This document shows, piece by piece, positions 46,129 through 58,099 of a stretch of DNA of 64,000 nt (the first letter of the stretch is position 1; each line of letters opens with the position of its first letter). Under the pieces are notes generated by a model. That model was not told where the DNA came from and ran no database searches. It saw nothing but the letters and a program-made list of their open reading frames with translations. The stretch is taken from contig OX335650.1 in the NCBI GenBank assembly GCA_946894095.1, forward strand, positions 7,936,001-8,000,000, given 5' to 3'. The position numbers and the translations under genes are program-made. The stretch comes from Incurvaria masculella (lineage: Eukaryota > Arthropoda > Insecta > Lepidoptera > Incurvariidae).

Positions 46129-47406
46129 GGTTGGGGAAAAAGTTTCTTCGCATTTTTTAAGAAAATTCAAAACATTTTTTAATATGGTTTATTTACATTT
46201 AACTAAAGTATGTAGGTACCATTTTGTTCGATAACTTTTTGCCATCTTGTAGGTAGGGACATGATCCCATTGCTATAGAAATATTGGGACTTCTGATCAA
46301 TATACCGCGACAAGTGGTTTTGGCAGTCCTCTCGTGATGTTAACCTGACACTGCCTAAAGAATTCTGAAGAGACCTAAACAGGTGGAAATCTGAAGGTGC
46401 AAGGTCAGGACTATACGGCGGATGCATTAACACCTCCCAGCCAAACTCTCTTAGTTTTTGCTGAGTGGCTAAAGATGTGTGAGGTCTAGCGTTATCATGA
46501 TGAAAAACCACACCCCTTCTGTTGATTAATTCCGGCCGCTTTCTCTCAACTTCTTGCTTTAATCTCATCAGTTGTTCGCAGTAGAGTTCAGAATCGATGG
46601 TCCTGCCTGGTGGTAACAGCTCATAATGAATAATGCCCTTCCAATCCCACCACACACACAGCATCACCTTGTTGCGAGTTAACCCGGGTTTCGCCACAGT
46701 CTGTGAAGCTTGACCGGCCTTTGACCACGACCTTTTTCGCACGTTCTTGTCGTACGTGATCCACTTTTCATCACCAGTTATCAGCTTCTTCAAAAATGGT
46801 TCGGTTTCATTACGTCGTAATAAAGAATCACAAATGAGTACACGGTTCATTAGGTTTCTTTCAGTGAGCTCGTGAGGTACCCAAATATCGAGCTTTTTTG
46901 TGTACCCAGTTTTTTCAAATGCGCCAAAACTGTTTTGTGGTCAATTCCTAGTTCTTCAGCTACGTCGTAACTACTGATATGCCGATCTTGCTCCACTTTT
47001 TCAAAAATGGCATCCATTTTATCCGTAATAGGGCGACCAGAGCGACGTGCATCTTTGACATCAAAATTTCCGGATTGAAAACGCTTAAACCAAATTTGTG
47101 CTACTCTCACAGACACTGCACTAGGTCCATAAACATCGCAAATTTTTTTCGCGGCTTGCGTTGCATTTTTACCTTTTTTGTAGTAAAATTTTAAAATGTA
47201 TCGAATTTCTTCATTAGATTCACTCATTTTGACAGTACGAAAAACAAATGAGAATCACACATTTTCCTAATTTGAATTTGGAATTATGTTCTTTAAAATT
47301 TAAACTTTCAATGATACCAAAACCAGCCAGATACAAATAGTATAGCCAAAGAGATTTTATTACAAGTTCATACATACTATAATGCGAAAAGACTTTTTCC
47401 CCGACC
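46129..47406 (-). mobile_element. mariner element, nearly complete, 1.28 kb
   Basis: Terminal inverted repeats of about 26 bases: GGTTGGGGAAAAAGTTTCTT at 46129 and, on the other strand, GGTCGGGGAAAAAGTCTTTT from 47406. The length is typical of mariner. It encodes one transposase on the minus strand interrupted by a single shift. A TA target duplication is clear on the left (ATATA) but not on the right. Confidence 0.92.
46203..47227 (-). pseudogene. mariner transposase with one frameshift
   Basis: The first frame (47227 to about 46910) encodes the helix-turn-helix DNA-binding region with ARRSGRPI. The second (from before 46850 to 46203) has TGDEKWI, HHDNARPH and YSPDLAPSDFH, the D,D34D catalytic triad of mariner. 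The shift lies in a T6 run near 46908; across it the alternative frame reads DIWVPHELTERN, the usual linker. No other damage is seen, so the copy is young or the shift is a sequencing error. Confidence 0.9.
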
Positions 47407-47939
47407 ATTATTTCAACCTCCGTTCTTTTATTTGGCGTACCGTAACACGTAAACACCTTCCATTTTGAATAATTAGACTTGACGTTTTAACCGGTAGCCT
47501 TTGCTGCGAAGCACCGAGTGAAGTACCTAATTAGAGAGAGAAGCACTAATAAAAGAGCTCGCAACAGCGATGCCATCGTATTTCCATTGTAGGCACGGCG
47601 TTAATTATTGCCCCGAGCAGACTCGAACTACTGCGAAACTTGAGAGTAAGATTCCGCGACTTGGCCGGTGTCTTGTTTCCGAACTTCTCTTTGTAGAGCT
47701 TTCAGCCTTTTGAAAGCTCGAGAACGAAGATTTTTAAATGATATTCAACAATTCCAATACCGGACAGGTTCGCGGGTTCGTATTATATATGTTAGGATAA
47801 AATAACGAAAACTAAAATATCCATAAAGCGAAATCAGTTTTGTGGCTCTTAGAAAGACGTCCGTAACTCGTTGTGGCTAACACAGATAGCGAAATTCGTG
47901 TCGTGGCTATCATACTGTTCGACCACAGCGAGATAATGA

Positions 47940-48245
47940 TGAGAGAGCAGCTCGTAGCCTAGTAGCGCGGGGACTTGCCTTGCAGACCAGAGTTCTGGGT
48001 TCAAATCCTCGCCCACCTTTATGCACCACTTTATTTCTCCTTCTAAGTTGGATAAGAGCATTCCGCCAGGAATGCGAGCTGCTCCATGATTCGGAATCCA
48101 TGTTTACAGTTTTAGGTTTCCCCTACTAGGTGGTAGGGTTTAAGTCCGCCCGGGTCGGTACCATCGCATTTGATGAAAAGATAGTCGAAGCGGCAGCGAA
48201 AAATTTACCCTGTTTTCCATCCAGTTCAAGCCGTGCGTATCAATA
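47940..48245 (+). mobile_element. tRNA-derived SINE, near full length
   Basis: Head GTAGCCTAGTAGCGCGG (A box) and TGGGTTCAAATCC (B box), then GAATGCGAGCTGCTCCATG and GTTTTCCATCCAGTTCAA. Confidence 0.82.
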
Positions 48246-48480
48246 ATGACGAGGGCTCTATACACCCGAATTTTATTTTATTACCCGACTGCGAAAGAAG
48301 GAGGGTTATGTTTTTCGAGTGTATATATGTATGTATATATGTATGTATGTATGTATGTATATTTCTTTGTCGCCCCCTGCAGCCTAAACGGCTTGATGGA
48401 TTTTAGCTTGAGAGGTGTCGTTACATTTGTCTTAATTGTGAGAGTGACACTGGGTATATCAAAATCATAAAAAAAAATCA
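48246..48480 (+). repeat. Repeat with GTAT microsatellite, copy 2
   Basis: GACGAGGGCTCTATACACCC (also at the end of the 8.8-kb LINE), ACCCGACTGCGAAAG, AGGAGGGTTATG and (GTAT)n. Confidence 0.55.
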
Positions 48481-49655
48481 TGGCTGATTTTTGGCGCCAA
48501 ATTATGTGTTTTCAAATATTTTTTTTCTTGAAACCTATCGAGTGGGGTATCAAACTAAAGGGTTTTTAAAATAGTTTACAAAAAGGTATGCAACTTATAT
48601 GTTTAAATGTAATTTGGAATAAGAAATTCCAAAAACATCAAAATATTCAACGTTAAAAATTAATTCAAATGATTTTTGTTTACGCAAGCGCGCTGGTCAC
48701 ACCAACTCAGGTCATATACTCCTCTTTTCACTACCTCCAGCTATATGGAATGTAGCTTCGGTTACATTGCATATTTTTATGGTGTAACCGAAAGATAACT
48801 TTGGGATGACTATAACTGGAAGTGGTGGATCCGGGCGATAGTCAGATAGATTTTCGACATTCTCGGTCGCCGCATAGACCGATATCACCATCATTGCTTT
48901 ACTATCAGCATTCTGCACCTGCACAGCTCATAAATTCATACTTCCGTTGTCAATGGGTGTCACGCTGGGGAAGGTCCGCTTGTTCCACAAGAGGGCGACC
49001 CTACAGTGCCGAGATACTGTGGTGCCCAAAATCGGTATCAATCTGATAATATCTAAAAGCTTTACCAAAGATAGGAAAACTTTCCATGAAGATGTCGTCA
49101 GCCCCCTGATGAGGACTTATGTTACATAGGGTACATAAGATATGATCGTCATCATAATATCGCTGATCTTTAACCGTGCGTCCTTGGGAGCAGTGGGAAG
49201 GAAAAGCACGGCTTTGCCAAAGTTGGGTTTGTCATCATATATCACATATTATTAACACGTTATATTATTCAAAATAATAAACCAGGAGTTCATGTACGGA
49301 TTAAATAATGAACATTATATTTTGATGGGCTTTGGAGGCAAACGCTCAGTTGGGATGTAACAGTATATAAGCTCCAAGGTAACACATTCGATCGGGCGAT
49401 TGTGGACCTCGGGCCTACATATATTTGCAAACGATGAATCCAGGTCTCTTTCGCCGCTTCCAGTTAAAGTTCTAATCTGTGAAACTGGAACTTAACTAGC
49501 ACAATAATTGAATAAAAATGCCTTTAACAATGCTTTTGACTCACATTCAAAGCTGTCAGTCAAGAGACAACTTCCAGTATTATGAAGTATTTTAGCAGCA
49601 GTTAGAAGCAGTTAGTTTATACATGGATGAAATCCTGTGATCAAAGCGATTACTA

Positions 49656-50693
49656 CAGGGTCCGTCCCTTGAACTGTTACTTCTATTTTCAAAATAATAA
49701 TTTTGCGCCAAATTTTGGTGAAACGTCAATTTGTTTCATTGTTTTTAAGTGGGCGAAAAGAGCGGGAACAAATTTGAATTGTATAATAATTTTTCGCAAT
49801 GGATATTAAACCTAACATTGTGATCGGTTTGTATTTGACCGGAAAATCACAACCAGTCATCGTTCGGGAGCTCCGACATTTACATGTGAACAAAATGTTA
49901 GTGCATCGAACCATTAAGCGTTATAACCTAGCATTGCTAAACGGCATAGAGGCGGTCATCCGAAAATAGCAGTATCACATGATATGGTTCGAAAGGTAAA
50001 GGCTCGAATTCAAGGAAATCCTCACCAGTGTTCTGCAAAATTTGCGAAAAGTCAGTCAATACCCGCTCAACTAATCGGCGCATACTGAAACAAAAAGAAA
50101 TGCAACTGAAGCCCTACCAACAAGATACAAAAATTACAGCATCTTAGTTCAGCGCAGAAGGCAGTTCGACTACAAAGAGCTCAAGCAATGAAAGTCTTGC
50201 GTGGCGATCTGGAAAACATTGTTTTTTCTGATGAAAAAGTGTTTACTGTCCAACAGTATATAAACAAACAACATTTTCGTGTTTGGCTACAGGGCAAATC
50301 CAACGAGAATTTAGACGATGGAGTTCCCGTTCGTAAGCAAGCGCCCGCTTCTGTTATGGTCTCGGCTGCAGTGACCGCAAATGGTCGCTATTCACTCGTG
50401 TTTATCGAGAAGGGCGTCAAAGTCAACCAGCAAGTGTGTGCAAAAGGTGTTAAATGAGGCGCTCATATCATGTGCACGTGTAAACAATGCAGTACGAAAC
50501 GCTGGACGTTCCAACAACACTCAGGATCGTCACAGAAAGCTCTTATCTATGGATCAAAGGAGGCTATATCGAACAATAACAATTATTGTCTTAAAATTAA
50601 ACGTTTTATTGTGATATAATTTTTAACGAACCGTACTTCAATTAACTAAATAACATCATTTTCAATTGGTAACACTTCTAGCGACGGACCCTG
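49656..50693 (+). mobile_element. Tc1/mariner-superfamily element with TA target duplication
   Basis: Inverted termini CAGGGTCCGTCCCTTGAAC at 49656 and CAGGGTCCGTCGCTAGAAG on the other strand from 50693, each flanked by TA. The length is 1038 bases. It contains a broken transposase. Confidence 0.9.
49800..50457 (+). pseudogene. Tc1/mariner transposase, multiply interrupted
   Basis: The ATG at 49800 begins MDIKPNIVIGLYLTGKSQ, an N-terminal helix-turn-helix. After a stop and shifts, the frame from 50188 has NIVFSDEKVFTVQ with the first catalytic Asp, then HFRVWLQGKS and KQAPASVMVSAAVTANG, and ends early at 50457. The last third, with the other catalytic acids, is lost or shifted. Confidence 0.82.
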
Positions 50694-50788
50694 TATATAA
50701 ACACAGGATTTGAGTGTCGAACTGTTCGCTTATAAATTTAATGTAACTGTAATCAACGATGATGAGAGGGAGATTCTAAAAAAACCAT

Positions 50789-51008
50789 ATATAGGGTGTT
50801 AACGGAGTTATGGTCCAAAAGCTAACCACGTATTCTTCGGCATATTTGGAGCTAAAAAGGTAGAAGATATTTTGTTGTACGACTTGAAAAAGATTTTCCC
50901 CATACATTTTAAATACCAACAAATAAAATGTATATCCTTTTTGTTTCAAATATGCCAAGGAATACGTTAATGTTTGGACCATACCTCCACTAAAACCTTG
51001 TATATATC
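50789..51008. mobile_element. MITE with about 60-bp imperfect inverted repeats
   Basis: The left arm has TATGGTCCAAA, CGTATTC and GGCATATTTG, and the right arm carries the same blocks inverted. The ends are TATA-rich, so a TA duplication is plausible. No coding capacity. Confidence 0.8.
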
Positions 51009-51149
51009 GGCATATGATCAAAATTCGTTGAATGAGGGAATCTCATTCTATGAACTGATGACTTCATTAAAGCCTTAAAGATAACATGAAGAAACTTTTA
51101 GAAAATGTAGTTTTGTTTTAATATCAATCAAAAAACTCTATTTGTTACA

Positions 51150-51530
51150 CCTCGTAGTGTAGGGACTAAAAAATTGCCTTTCATGCAAGAGGTTATGGGC
51201 TCAAATCCTCGCATCTGTTATACACCACTTTATCTTGCGAGTTGTTCATGGTTCGGAACCCATGTAAAACTCTAGGTCACCTTACCCTACTAGGTGACAG
51301 GGTTAATCCCGCCTGGGTTGGTATCACCGCATTAGGAAAAACTATGGACGAAGTGGCAATAGATCATTGTCTGTATTTTTCACCCATGGTATCCGTGTGC
51401 AGCCGTGATTCTGTGTAAAGGAAGGTCCTGACCTGTCACCTAATTCCTTCTGGAATTTGTTGAATTAGGCTTATATCATGACGGTAGTTGTGTTACATTA
51501 GCCATCCATGTCAGGTTCCATAATAATACC
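51150..51530 (+). mobile_element. tRNA-derived SINE, near full length
   Basis: Head with GGGCTCAAATCC, body with CATGGTTCGGAACCCATG, and tail ATTAGCCATCCATGTCAGG. Confidence 0.78.
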
Positions 51531-51637
51531 TAACCTTAGTTTCGTTGGAATTTATTAACGTGCAGATATTGAAATGATAAATGCATGCTCTACGAAAACT
51601 AAAAATAATTAAAATAAAACAAATTATTTAAAAATAT

Positions 51638-52404
51638 AAAAAACCCGACAGCGTAAAAAATTGTAACTTAAAATTGACTTAGTAAACGAACTGAAAAGAT
51701 AGAAACAAGTTGAAAAATTAAATATTTGTTGTGTTTGAATGATCATGGTTGACAGTGTTTACAAACGCAGTCGGAGGCATAAGATACATTAACTACGATT
51801 TATATTTTCAATGGTGTGCCTATGCAAATTTCACGATGGTCGGTTGAGTTTGCGAAACAGACAAACTTACTTTCGTATTTATTATATGACAGTTAGGAGA
51901 TTATAATTTGTCTTATAAGTTTATTTTTGCTATACCCATATCACTAAGAAAATCGCTAGTCATTAATAGTGGAATGTATTGGGAAATATATAATATATCA
52001 TTATAATATATAATTCATATTGTGCATCAAATAGTTTAACTATGATTTATATTATTTTTTTGTTATTAAATTCATTGAAAGTGTACCTATGTAAATTTCA
52101 TGATCATCGGTGACACCGAGAACGAGAAAAAAAAACCTCACTTTAGACATAAAAATGAAAGATAGGATATTGGAACTTCCCCCACCACGTATTTTCTTGC
52201 TCCACCGAAATAATCCATAAAATCGCTAGTCATTTACTATGGAACGTACTGGGGCTATTTGATGCCTCCGACTGCGTTTGTAAACACTGTCAACCATGAT
52301 CATTCAAACACAACAAATATTTAATTTTTCAACTTGTTTCTATCTTTTCAGTTCGTTTACTAAGTCAATTTTAAGTTACAATTTTTTACGCTGTCGGGTT
52401 TTTT
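51638..52404. mobile_element. Foldback element with 143-bp perfect inverted repeats
   Basis: Arms 51638-51780 and 52262-52404 are identical by eye over 143 bases, with outer ends AAAAAACCCGACAGCG. The 481-bp interior holds a diverged direct duplication (ATCGCTAGTCATT at about 51950 and 52230, and matching CTATGCAAATTTCA / CTATGTAAATTTCA blocks). No coding capacity. No clear target duplication. Confidence 0.9.
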
Positions 52405-52649
52405 TAGTTAAGCATTATTAGTTTCTCGGTATTGGTCAAAATCTCATATAGGAATCTATTATTACTTTATTGATAGGGATGCTCTCAAACCATTATACTC
52501 TTAATTGTCTGTAGGTGGTAGCATTTAAAGGGATATGTAACTATGTGATCAGCTGACAGTAGTAGTTTATGACAAAACTCATAGTATTAAAACCTAATGT
52601 GCAAGTGTTTCACAGTGTTGTGTTGCCACTGGAGCAGTGCATCGCTTAA

Positions 52650-53191
52650 GGTGGCCCAACCCGGCGGGCCTAACTCATTCGCGGGCACGGTACAAAACCG
52701 TGCTGTTGTGCTCTGGGACCTTCTCTGTTTCAAAGAATAAGACAGGCTCCGTGATGAGGAAGATGCAATATGTCCACAAAAAAGACAATTTGCATAGTGT
52801 ATGATTTGGTAAGATTTATGAAAATTTTGATTTAAACACGACATATAGCTAAAAGTAAACCACGACCGCTGTAGTGAAAAATCGAACAAAAACCAAATAG
52901 ATTATAAATCTTGATTAAATAAGCTATGTCTGATGACTAATCTTTTTAAGATGTTCTTACTTTATCATTGCGTAATCCACCTCCAAAGTTATTGTATAAA
53001 ACGCGCGAAAAATGCGAACTTTCGGACCTTATAACTTAGAAACCAAACACAATTTTACAATGCCAATAGTCATCAGACATCTAGTTCGATCAAATAAAGC
53101 TATTTTGAGCAAAACTTTGGATCTCTGACAAGAAATATGGGCGTGATCTTCTTTCCCCTTTTGTATGGGGAGATGAGCGGGATGGGCCACC
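52650..53191. mobile_element. Non-autonomous TTAA-target element, copy 2
   Basis: Same termini and body as copy 1, flanked by TTAA at 52646-52649 and 53192-53195. It is about 40 bases longer because copy 1 lacks small internal pieces such as the one around ACCGCTGTAGT. Confidence 0.88.
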
Positions 53192-53469
53192 TTAAAGGTC
53201 CTTGCTTACGGTGACGCTTGGCTCAGGTTATCTCTTTCCCTAAAATATGGTTGAAGGAGGTAATGGCTGTGCCCGGCGTGATGCTCGTGAACGGGTGCTG
53301 TTTGTGGGGACTGGCCTGCTCCAATTGGCAACATATTAGTTGGAGGGGATTGTCTTTGCAAATAAAATGATATTTGTCATGAACTGTTGCATACGGCATG
53401 GATTGTAAATTTTTGTGTATTCATGTGAATTTAGTGTTTTACCTATGTTTTTGTTAAAATAATTGACAA

Positions 53470-53649
53470 ACACTTTTGTAAACTTAGACTAAGTGGACGT
53501 TGAAAAAAAAAACAGCGGAGTTTCTTTCCAGTTCTTCTTCGCTGTGTTTTGTTTTGCTGAACTGGCCAATGCTAATATATGACAAATCCGAGTGCAGTGT
53601 ACTGTCTATGGCTGATGAATAAACAATACAATACAATACAATACAATAC
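53470..53649 (+). mobile_element. LINE 3' end fragment with (CAATA)n tail, second copy
   Basis: Starts near TTTGTAAACTTAGACTAAGT (also at 61630), shares the CTTCGCTGTG block with 905-1018, and ends in five ATACA units. Confidence 0.65.
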
Positions 53650-53762
53650 ATAAAGCGAAGGTCCTGGCATTGCACCTAATTCCTTCGGGAATGTGGTGTA
53701 TTGGACCGATATTATCATAACGATAGTTGTGTGGTATTAGCCAACCATGTCAGATTGCATAA
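53650..53762 (+). mobile_element. SINE 3' fragment (same family)
   Basis: Blocks GAAGGTCCTGGCATTGCACC and GTGGTATTAGCCAACCATG. Confidence 0.7.
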
Positions 53763-53764
53763 AA

Positions 53765-53910
53765 AATTAGCTGTATACCTATCCTCGTAATTCCTCAGGA
53801 TTAAGGAATCTTTCCGTCGAGAAAATCGTTTTCACAACCGCCATTAAAGCGATTTTCTTGACTGAAAGATTCCTTATTCCTGAGCACGGATTTCCAAGAA
53901 TAGGCCTATA
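53765..53910. mobile_element. Diverged relative of the 20.2-kb MITE
   Basis: The outer end AAGAATAGGCCTAT and the inner GATTCCTTATTCCTGAG resemble the 20.2-kb arms, with the partner arm CTATCCTCGTAATTCCTCAGG. The arms are imperfect and the loop is short. Confidence 0.6.
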
Positions 53911-54179
53911 GATCGTGTTCTGCGGGGTCTCAGTCGGCTGCGCCTCACGAGCGGTGCGCTGTGCGCGAGCGCGACGACTGCACGCCCAGCTCGACGTGCC
54001 CGCTGCCGGAGACCAGCACCGGCGCAGCCCCGCAACAAAGTAGGTTGCACCCATCGATATAAAAAAAAAACATTTTTTTGGTTCAATGGTTGCAACAGTA
54101 TAGGACATCGCCATCCGAACACTAACGAACTACCGCCCACCTTTATACTGGAAATTATGTATTTTTCCGTTATATTTAA

Positions 54180-54365
54180 CACTAGCTGAGGTACCAGGCT
54201 CTACTCGGGTGAATGTCATTTGGATTGAACTTAATATTTTATGTTACTATATCCTACATTTTCGCCACAAAAGGTCCAGACTTTATCTATCCCAAACTTC
54301 ATCAAATATGGTTCAGTGAACAGACAGAGTTACTTTAGCAAATATAATATTAGTATGTATAATAT
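54180..54365 (+). mobile_element. Interspersed repeat, same family as 18655-18930
   Basis: TAGCTGAGGTACCAGGCTCT, GCCACAAAAGGTCCAGAC and AATATTAGTATG. Confidence 0.6.
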
Positions 54366-54414
54366 AGTAGACTGTAGTACGTTTAATACAAGTTTATAAC
54401 AACATTCTGCGCTT

Positions 54415-54620
54415 TGCATGTTTACCCAATTTTGACGTTTGGTTTTTAGGGTTCCGTACCAAAAGGGTGCTAAACGGAATCCTAAAAAAACAGCTACATT
54501 ACTAATCAGTAAAGTAGCATTACCAAGCTTCCGCTGTCCGTCCGTCCAACCGTCCTTCCGTCCGTCTGTCACAGGGCTGTATCTCATGAACTGTAATAGG
54601 TAGACAGCAGATTTTTTTTC
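54415..54620 (-). mobile_element. GGCCAAGTGCGAG-family repeat, 3' part
   Basis: Reverse complement of the end of the 62.6-kb copy: TTAGGGTTCCGTACC, the TCCGTCCGTCC stretch and CTGTCACAGGGCTGTATCTC. Confidence 0.7.
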
Positions 54621-55074
54621 TGTTGCCCCTTTAACAACAAATAGTAAAATCAAATGCAAACATATTTTTTCCTTGATTAGTTATTCCCTTGAAGAGGGAA
54701 GAGCTGAACTCGTAACGTGAGTTTGTGATGACTCCGATTAACAATTGTTTTATTACTCTTAACTTAGAGTTCAGAATTAATTAATAAATTCTGAATTCAA
54801 CTTAACAATAAGAAAAAGCAAAATTTACACAAAAGTAAAAGGTTTAAGAAGTAAAACTTCACATTTTCAATATATTTTAATATTCCGGTAGGTCAGGACA
54901 TTTTTAGCCACGCATTAAAAGCGGTGACCCCTCCCAAAGTGCCGATTATAACGAAGGCAGGGCTATATGCAAGTAGAAATGCAAGTAGCTGCACCAGGTG
55001 TGCAATGGTTTGATATGTTAGTGGCATGAGTATGTTTGCTACCCTTTACCATCTTGCTTCACGGCACGTGGTTG

Positions 55075-55138
55075 ATTTTGTATGTAACTGGACATAGTAA
55101 TACCATATGGTATTACTATGTCCAGTTACATACAAAAT
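55075..55138. repeat. Perfect 64-bp palindrome without spacer
   Basis: Two 32-base arms meet at 55106/55107 in TACCATATGGTA. The outer ends are ATTTTGTATGTAACTGGAC and its inverse. No mismatch by eye. Confidence 0.95.
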
Positions 55139-55619
55139 ACTGATATTAGCTCACCATACCTCATTTCCGAAGTTATTCCCTTTATGTGCTCCGCTACATT
55201 AGACTCAGCGAGTAAGGAAGGCCTAAAGTAGCGATTGAAATTCCTTCAGTGTAAATGCACTCAGCAGTAGTTGGTTCGCTTACAAATTCGAGACGCGCAA
55301 CATCAAATGTTCGTTGCAATGAATAGCGTCATGTGAAGTTCTTGCGTATGGTTGGATCTCGGGGACATCAGTAGTGAGCGAATTCGTAAGCCAACTGACT
55401 AGCCTGCCCTACTCTCACTATCGCGTTTCCGATACTTACACGCTGCAGAGTCTTACCGTGAAAACACGAACAATGCTTTTCTTGACAGTCCGAATGCGAC
55501 TAAATGTTTTAAGAGACATTTCAATTCGGATTACGGATACGGATTTCAGGCAGCTATTTTTGGTCGGCGATCAACATTGTAATACTTTGAAAAGTTTTTT
55601 TAAACATGTATGAGTGTTT

Positions 55620-56120
55620 GGTGGTCCAACCCGGCGGGACTAACTCATTCGCGGGCACGGTACAAAACCGTGCTGTTGCGCTCTGGGAAAAAGACAGGCT
55701 CGGTTATGAGGAAGATGCAACATGTCCATAAAAAAGACAATGTGTATAGTGTATGATTTGGTAAGATTTACGAACATTTTAATTACAAAACGACTTACAG
55801 CTAAAGGTAAACCACGACCGCTGTAGTCAAAAATCTAACAAAAACCAAATAGATTATAAATCTTGAAGCTATGTCTGATGACTAATCTTTTTATAATGTT
55901 TTTACTTTATCATTGCGTAATCCACCTCCATAGTTATTGTATAAAACGCGCGAAAAATTCGAACTTTCGGACCGTATAACATAGAAACCAAACAAAATTT
56001 TACAATGCCAACGGTCATCAGATATCTAGTTCTATCAAATAAAGCTATTTTGATCGAAATTTGGGATCTCTGACAAGAAATATGGGCGTGATCTTCTTTC
56101 CCCGTTTGTATAGGGAAACC
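55620..56120. mobile_element. Non-autonomous TTAA-target element, copy 3 (decayed ends)
   Basis: The body matches copies 1 and 2 (CCCGGCGGGACTAACTCATT, GCTATGTCTGATGAC, GGGCGTGATCTTC). The left TTAA is lost, and the right end ACC/TTAA at 56118-56124 has lost the GGGCC part of the terminus. Confidence 0.82.
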
Positions 56121-56582
56121 TTAAACAAAAATCACATGAATTCTGAACAACGTTACTCCCGAAGCACAAATGAAACGGAATAAAGTATCATGAACTACAG
56201 TATCAGTCAGCAATCTTCATGGCGGACCACATACGTACGGTGAAGTTGCAGACACATAGTTGCAAAAGGCTCGGGGCTCCAAACGAGTTTCTAGCGAACA
56301 AACTGTCGCCTTCGATGTTTCAGCGGTGGAATCGATTCCAACTTCAGCTACGAACTCCGTCAATATTTGCTCCGCCGTGTTAGTTTAGACACTTAAGGCC
56401 GGCTGATTGGATTGACCGCTCCGAGAGGAGCTGGGGTATTTCGGAGGAGGGACTTTATTGAATTTTGCGACGGAGCGCTTCGGGAGGATCCACGATTGCA
56501 TTTCCAAGCCAGGGCGCTTAGGTCCTTGCAAGAAGAGAGGAAGAACTGCAAGATTCCAATAGGATATAGTAGAACATTATGT

Positions 56583-57065
56583 GGCCCGTAGCCTAGCGTC
56601 TTTCGTCTGTGATCCCTTGCGTCACAGACCGCGGGTTCTCAGTGGAACCCAGGGTATCTTTCTTTATAATCAGAGTGTGCTATTTCGTGAACAATACAGG
56701 TCACTTCATGGTTCCGAACCCATCTAAAGGTGTAGGCAAAGAGCTGTCTACATTTTAGATGGTAGAGCTTAACCCTCTTGGGTATTGATATGGGTATTTG
56801 ATTAAATAATGAAAAATTGTCCGTGTTCTCAATCTAATTCAAAGTAACAGTGCTTATATAAGGGAATGCCCTGGCATGGTACTTAACTTTTTCTGGAAGT
56901 CGGCTCCGTGACTAGGACCTTCTTTTGGACGGCTACATCGAAATCAATGGAAAACACGGTCCATTTTCAGTGCCGCGTCGATGATGGTTCATTCAATTCA
57001 ATATTACCAACCCGGGCAGGATTATCCCTACCACCAAGTAAGTAAAGTTTATGGTTTTAGGTGTA
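56583..57065. mobile_element. Two SINE copies head to head in opposite orientation
   Basis: The first (56583-56915, +) starts GTAGCCTAGCG and carries CATGGTTCCGAACCCATC. The second (56920-57065, -) has GGCTACATCGAAATCAATGG and ATTACCAACCCGGGCAGG. Together they form an imperfect inverted repeat. Confidence 0.68.
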
Positions 57066-57160
57066 ATCCGAACAACGAAAGACGAATTCCTTATTCGCTT
57101 CTTACGAAATGCACGGGATTGTTTATGCAGTGGGTTTTGTATTCCCTATGAATTTTCCGT

Positions 57161-58060
57161 TTATATAGAAAAAATTAAACAACTTTTTTTATAAAAGATA
57201 TGTATTATATAAATCGAAGTATTTAAAAAAAGTGCATTATCATTGCACTCTTGCCATTTTACTGGAAGTTTATTGATGCCTCTGCTATAGAAATCCTGGG
57301 AACGCGAATCGATGAACTCTTTAAAGGCGTTTTTCACTCTCTCATCGAATTTGAAATTTTTTCCCTTTAGAAAGTTAACCAAATTCGAAAAAAATGGAAA
57401 TCAGTTGGAGCACGGTCTGATGAAAATCGTGGGTGACGGAGAGTTTCAGGTCGTAATTCCTATAGTTTTCGTTTGACGGTTGTGCGGTGTGTGGGCGAGC
57501 GTTGTGACGAAGGAGTGGACTAGAGTCATTGACAAGTCTCGGTTGTTTGACGGCGAGCTTATCATCATCTTCAATTCTTCACAGTACACATCTGGAGTCA
57601 TTGTTGCGCCAGGTATCAAGAAGCTGTAATGAATAATGCCGGCACAGGTCCACCATACAGTGACAAGCAACTTTTTTTGATTCAATTTGCGTTTGAGACA
57701 TGGTTTGGCTGCCTCCTCTCTGTCCAACCAGTGCAACGGACGTTTTCGATTATCCTACAGGATCCACTTTTCATCGCAAGTGACAATGCGATTCAGAATC
57801 CCCTCATTTCTGTGCCTATTCAACAAGTTAAAGCAAGCTTCGACGCGATTTGGTTGTTGTTGTTCAGTGAGTTCATACCCACTTTCCGATCTGATGTAAG
57901 TGAATTAGTAGCTTTATCACTTACACTGATGGCTGCTGCTAATTCCGATGTGATTTGTGATGAATCGAAATCGATTTTCATGACCACGACGAAATTCATA
58001 TTCGAAAATAATAACGCGCAATTTTGATTTTTCCATGGTCACATAACAACGATCCTTCTT
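57161..58060 (-). pseudogene. Decayed mariner-like transposase
   Basis: Minus-strand pieces read HWLDREEAAKP, LVTVWWTCAGIIHYSFLIPG and VHSFVTTLAHTPHNRQTK. The last matches the D-N-A-R-P-H block with the Asp replaced. A C-terminal piece is at 57161-57382 (SQDFYSRGINKLPVKWQ). Several frameshifts and a stop separate the parts. No clear inverted termini are found, so this is an old copy, different from the one at 46.2 kb. Confidence 0.8.
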
Positions 58061-58099
58061 GCGTAGTCGGGTAAAAAAAACAAACGATGGGAAAAGAAA

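Noticed and set aside
47615..47690. Possible tRNA gene on the minus strand
   Set aside because: A- and B-box-like parts exist (GGCCAAGTCGCGG, AGTTCGAGTCTGC), but the acceptor stem does not pair at the 5' side; more likely a SINE head or relic.
57629..58027. 132-residue plus-strand frame
   Set aside because: It is the opposite strand of the decayed mariner transposase.
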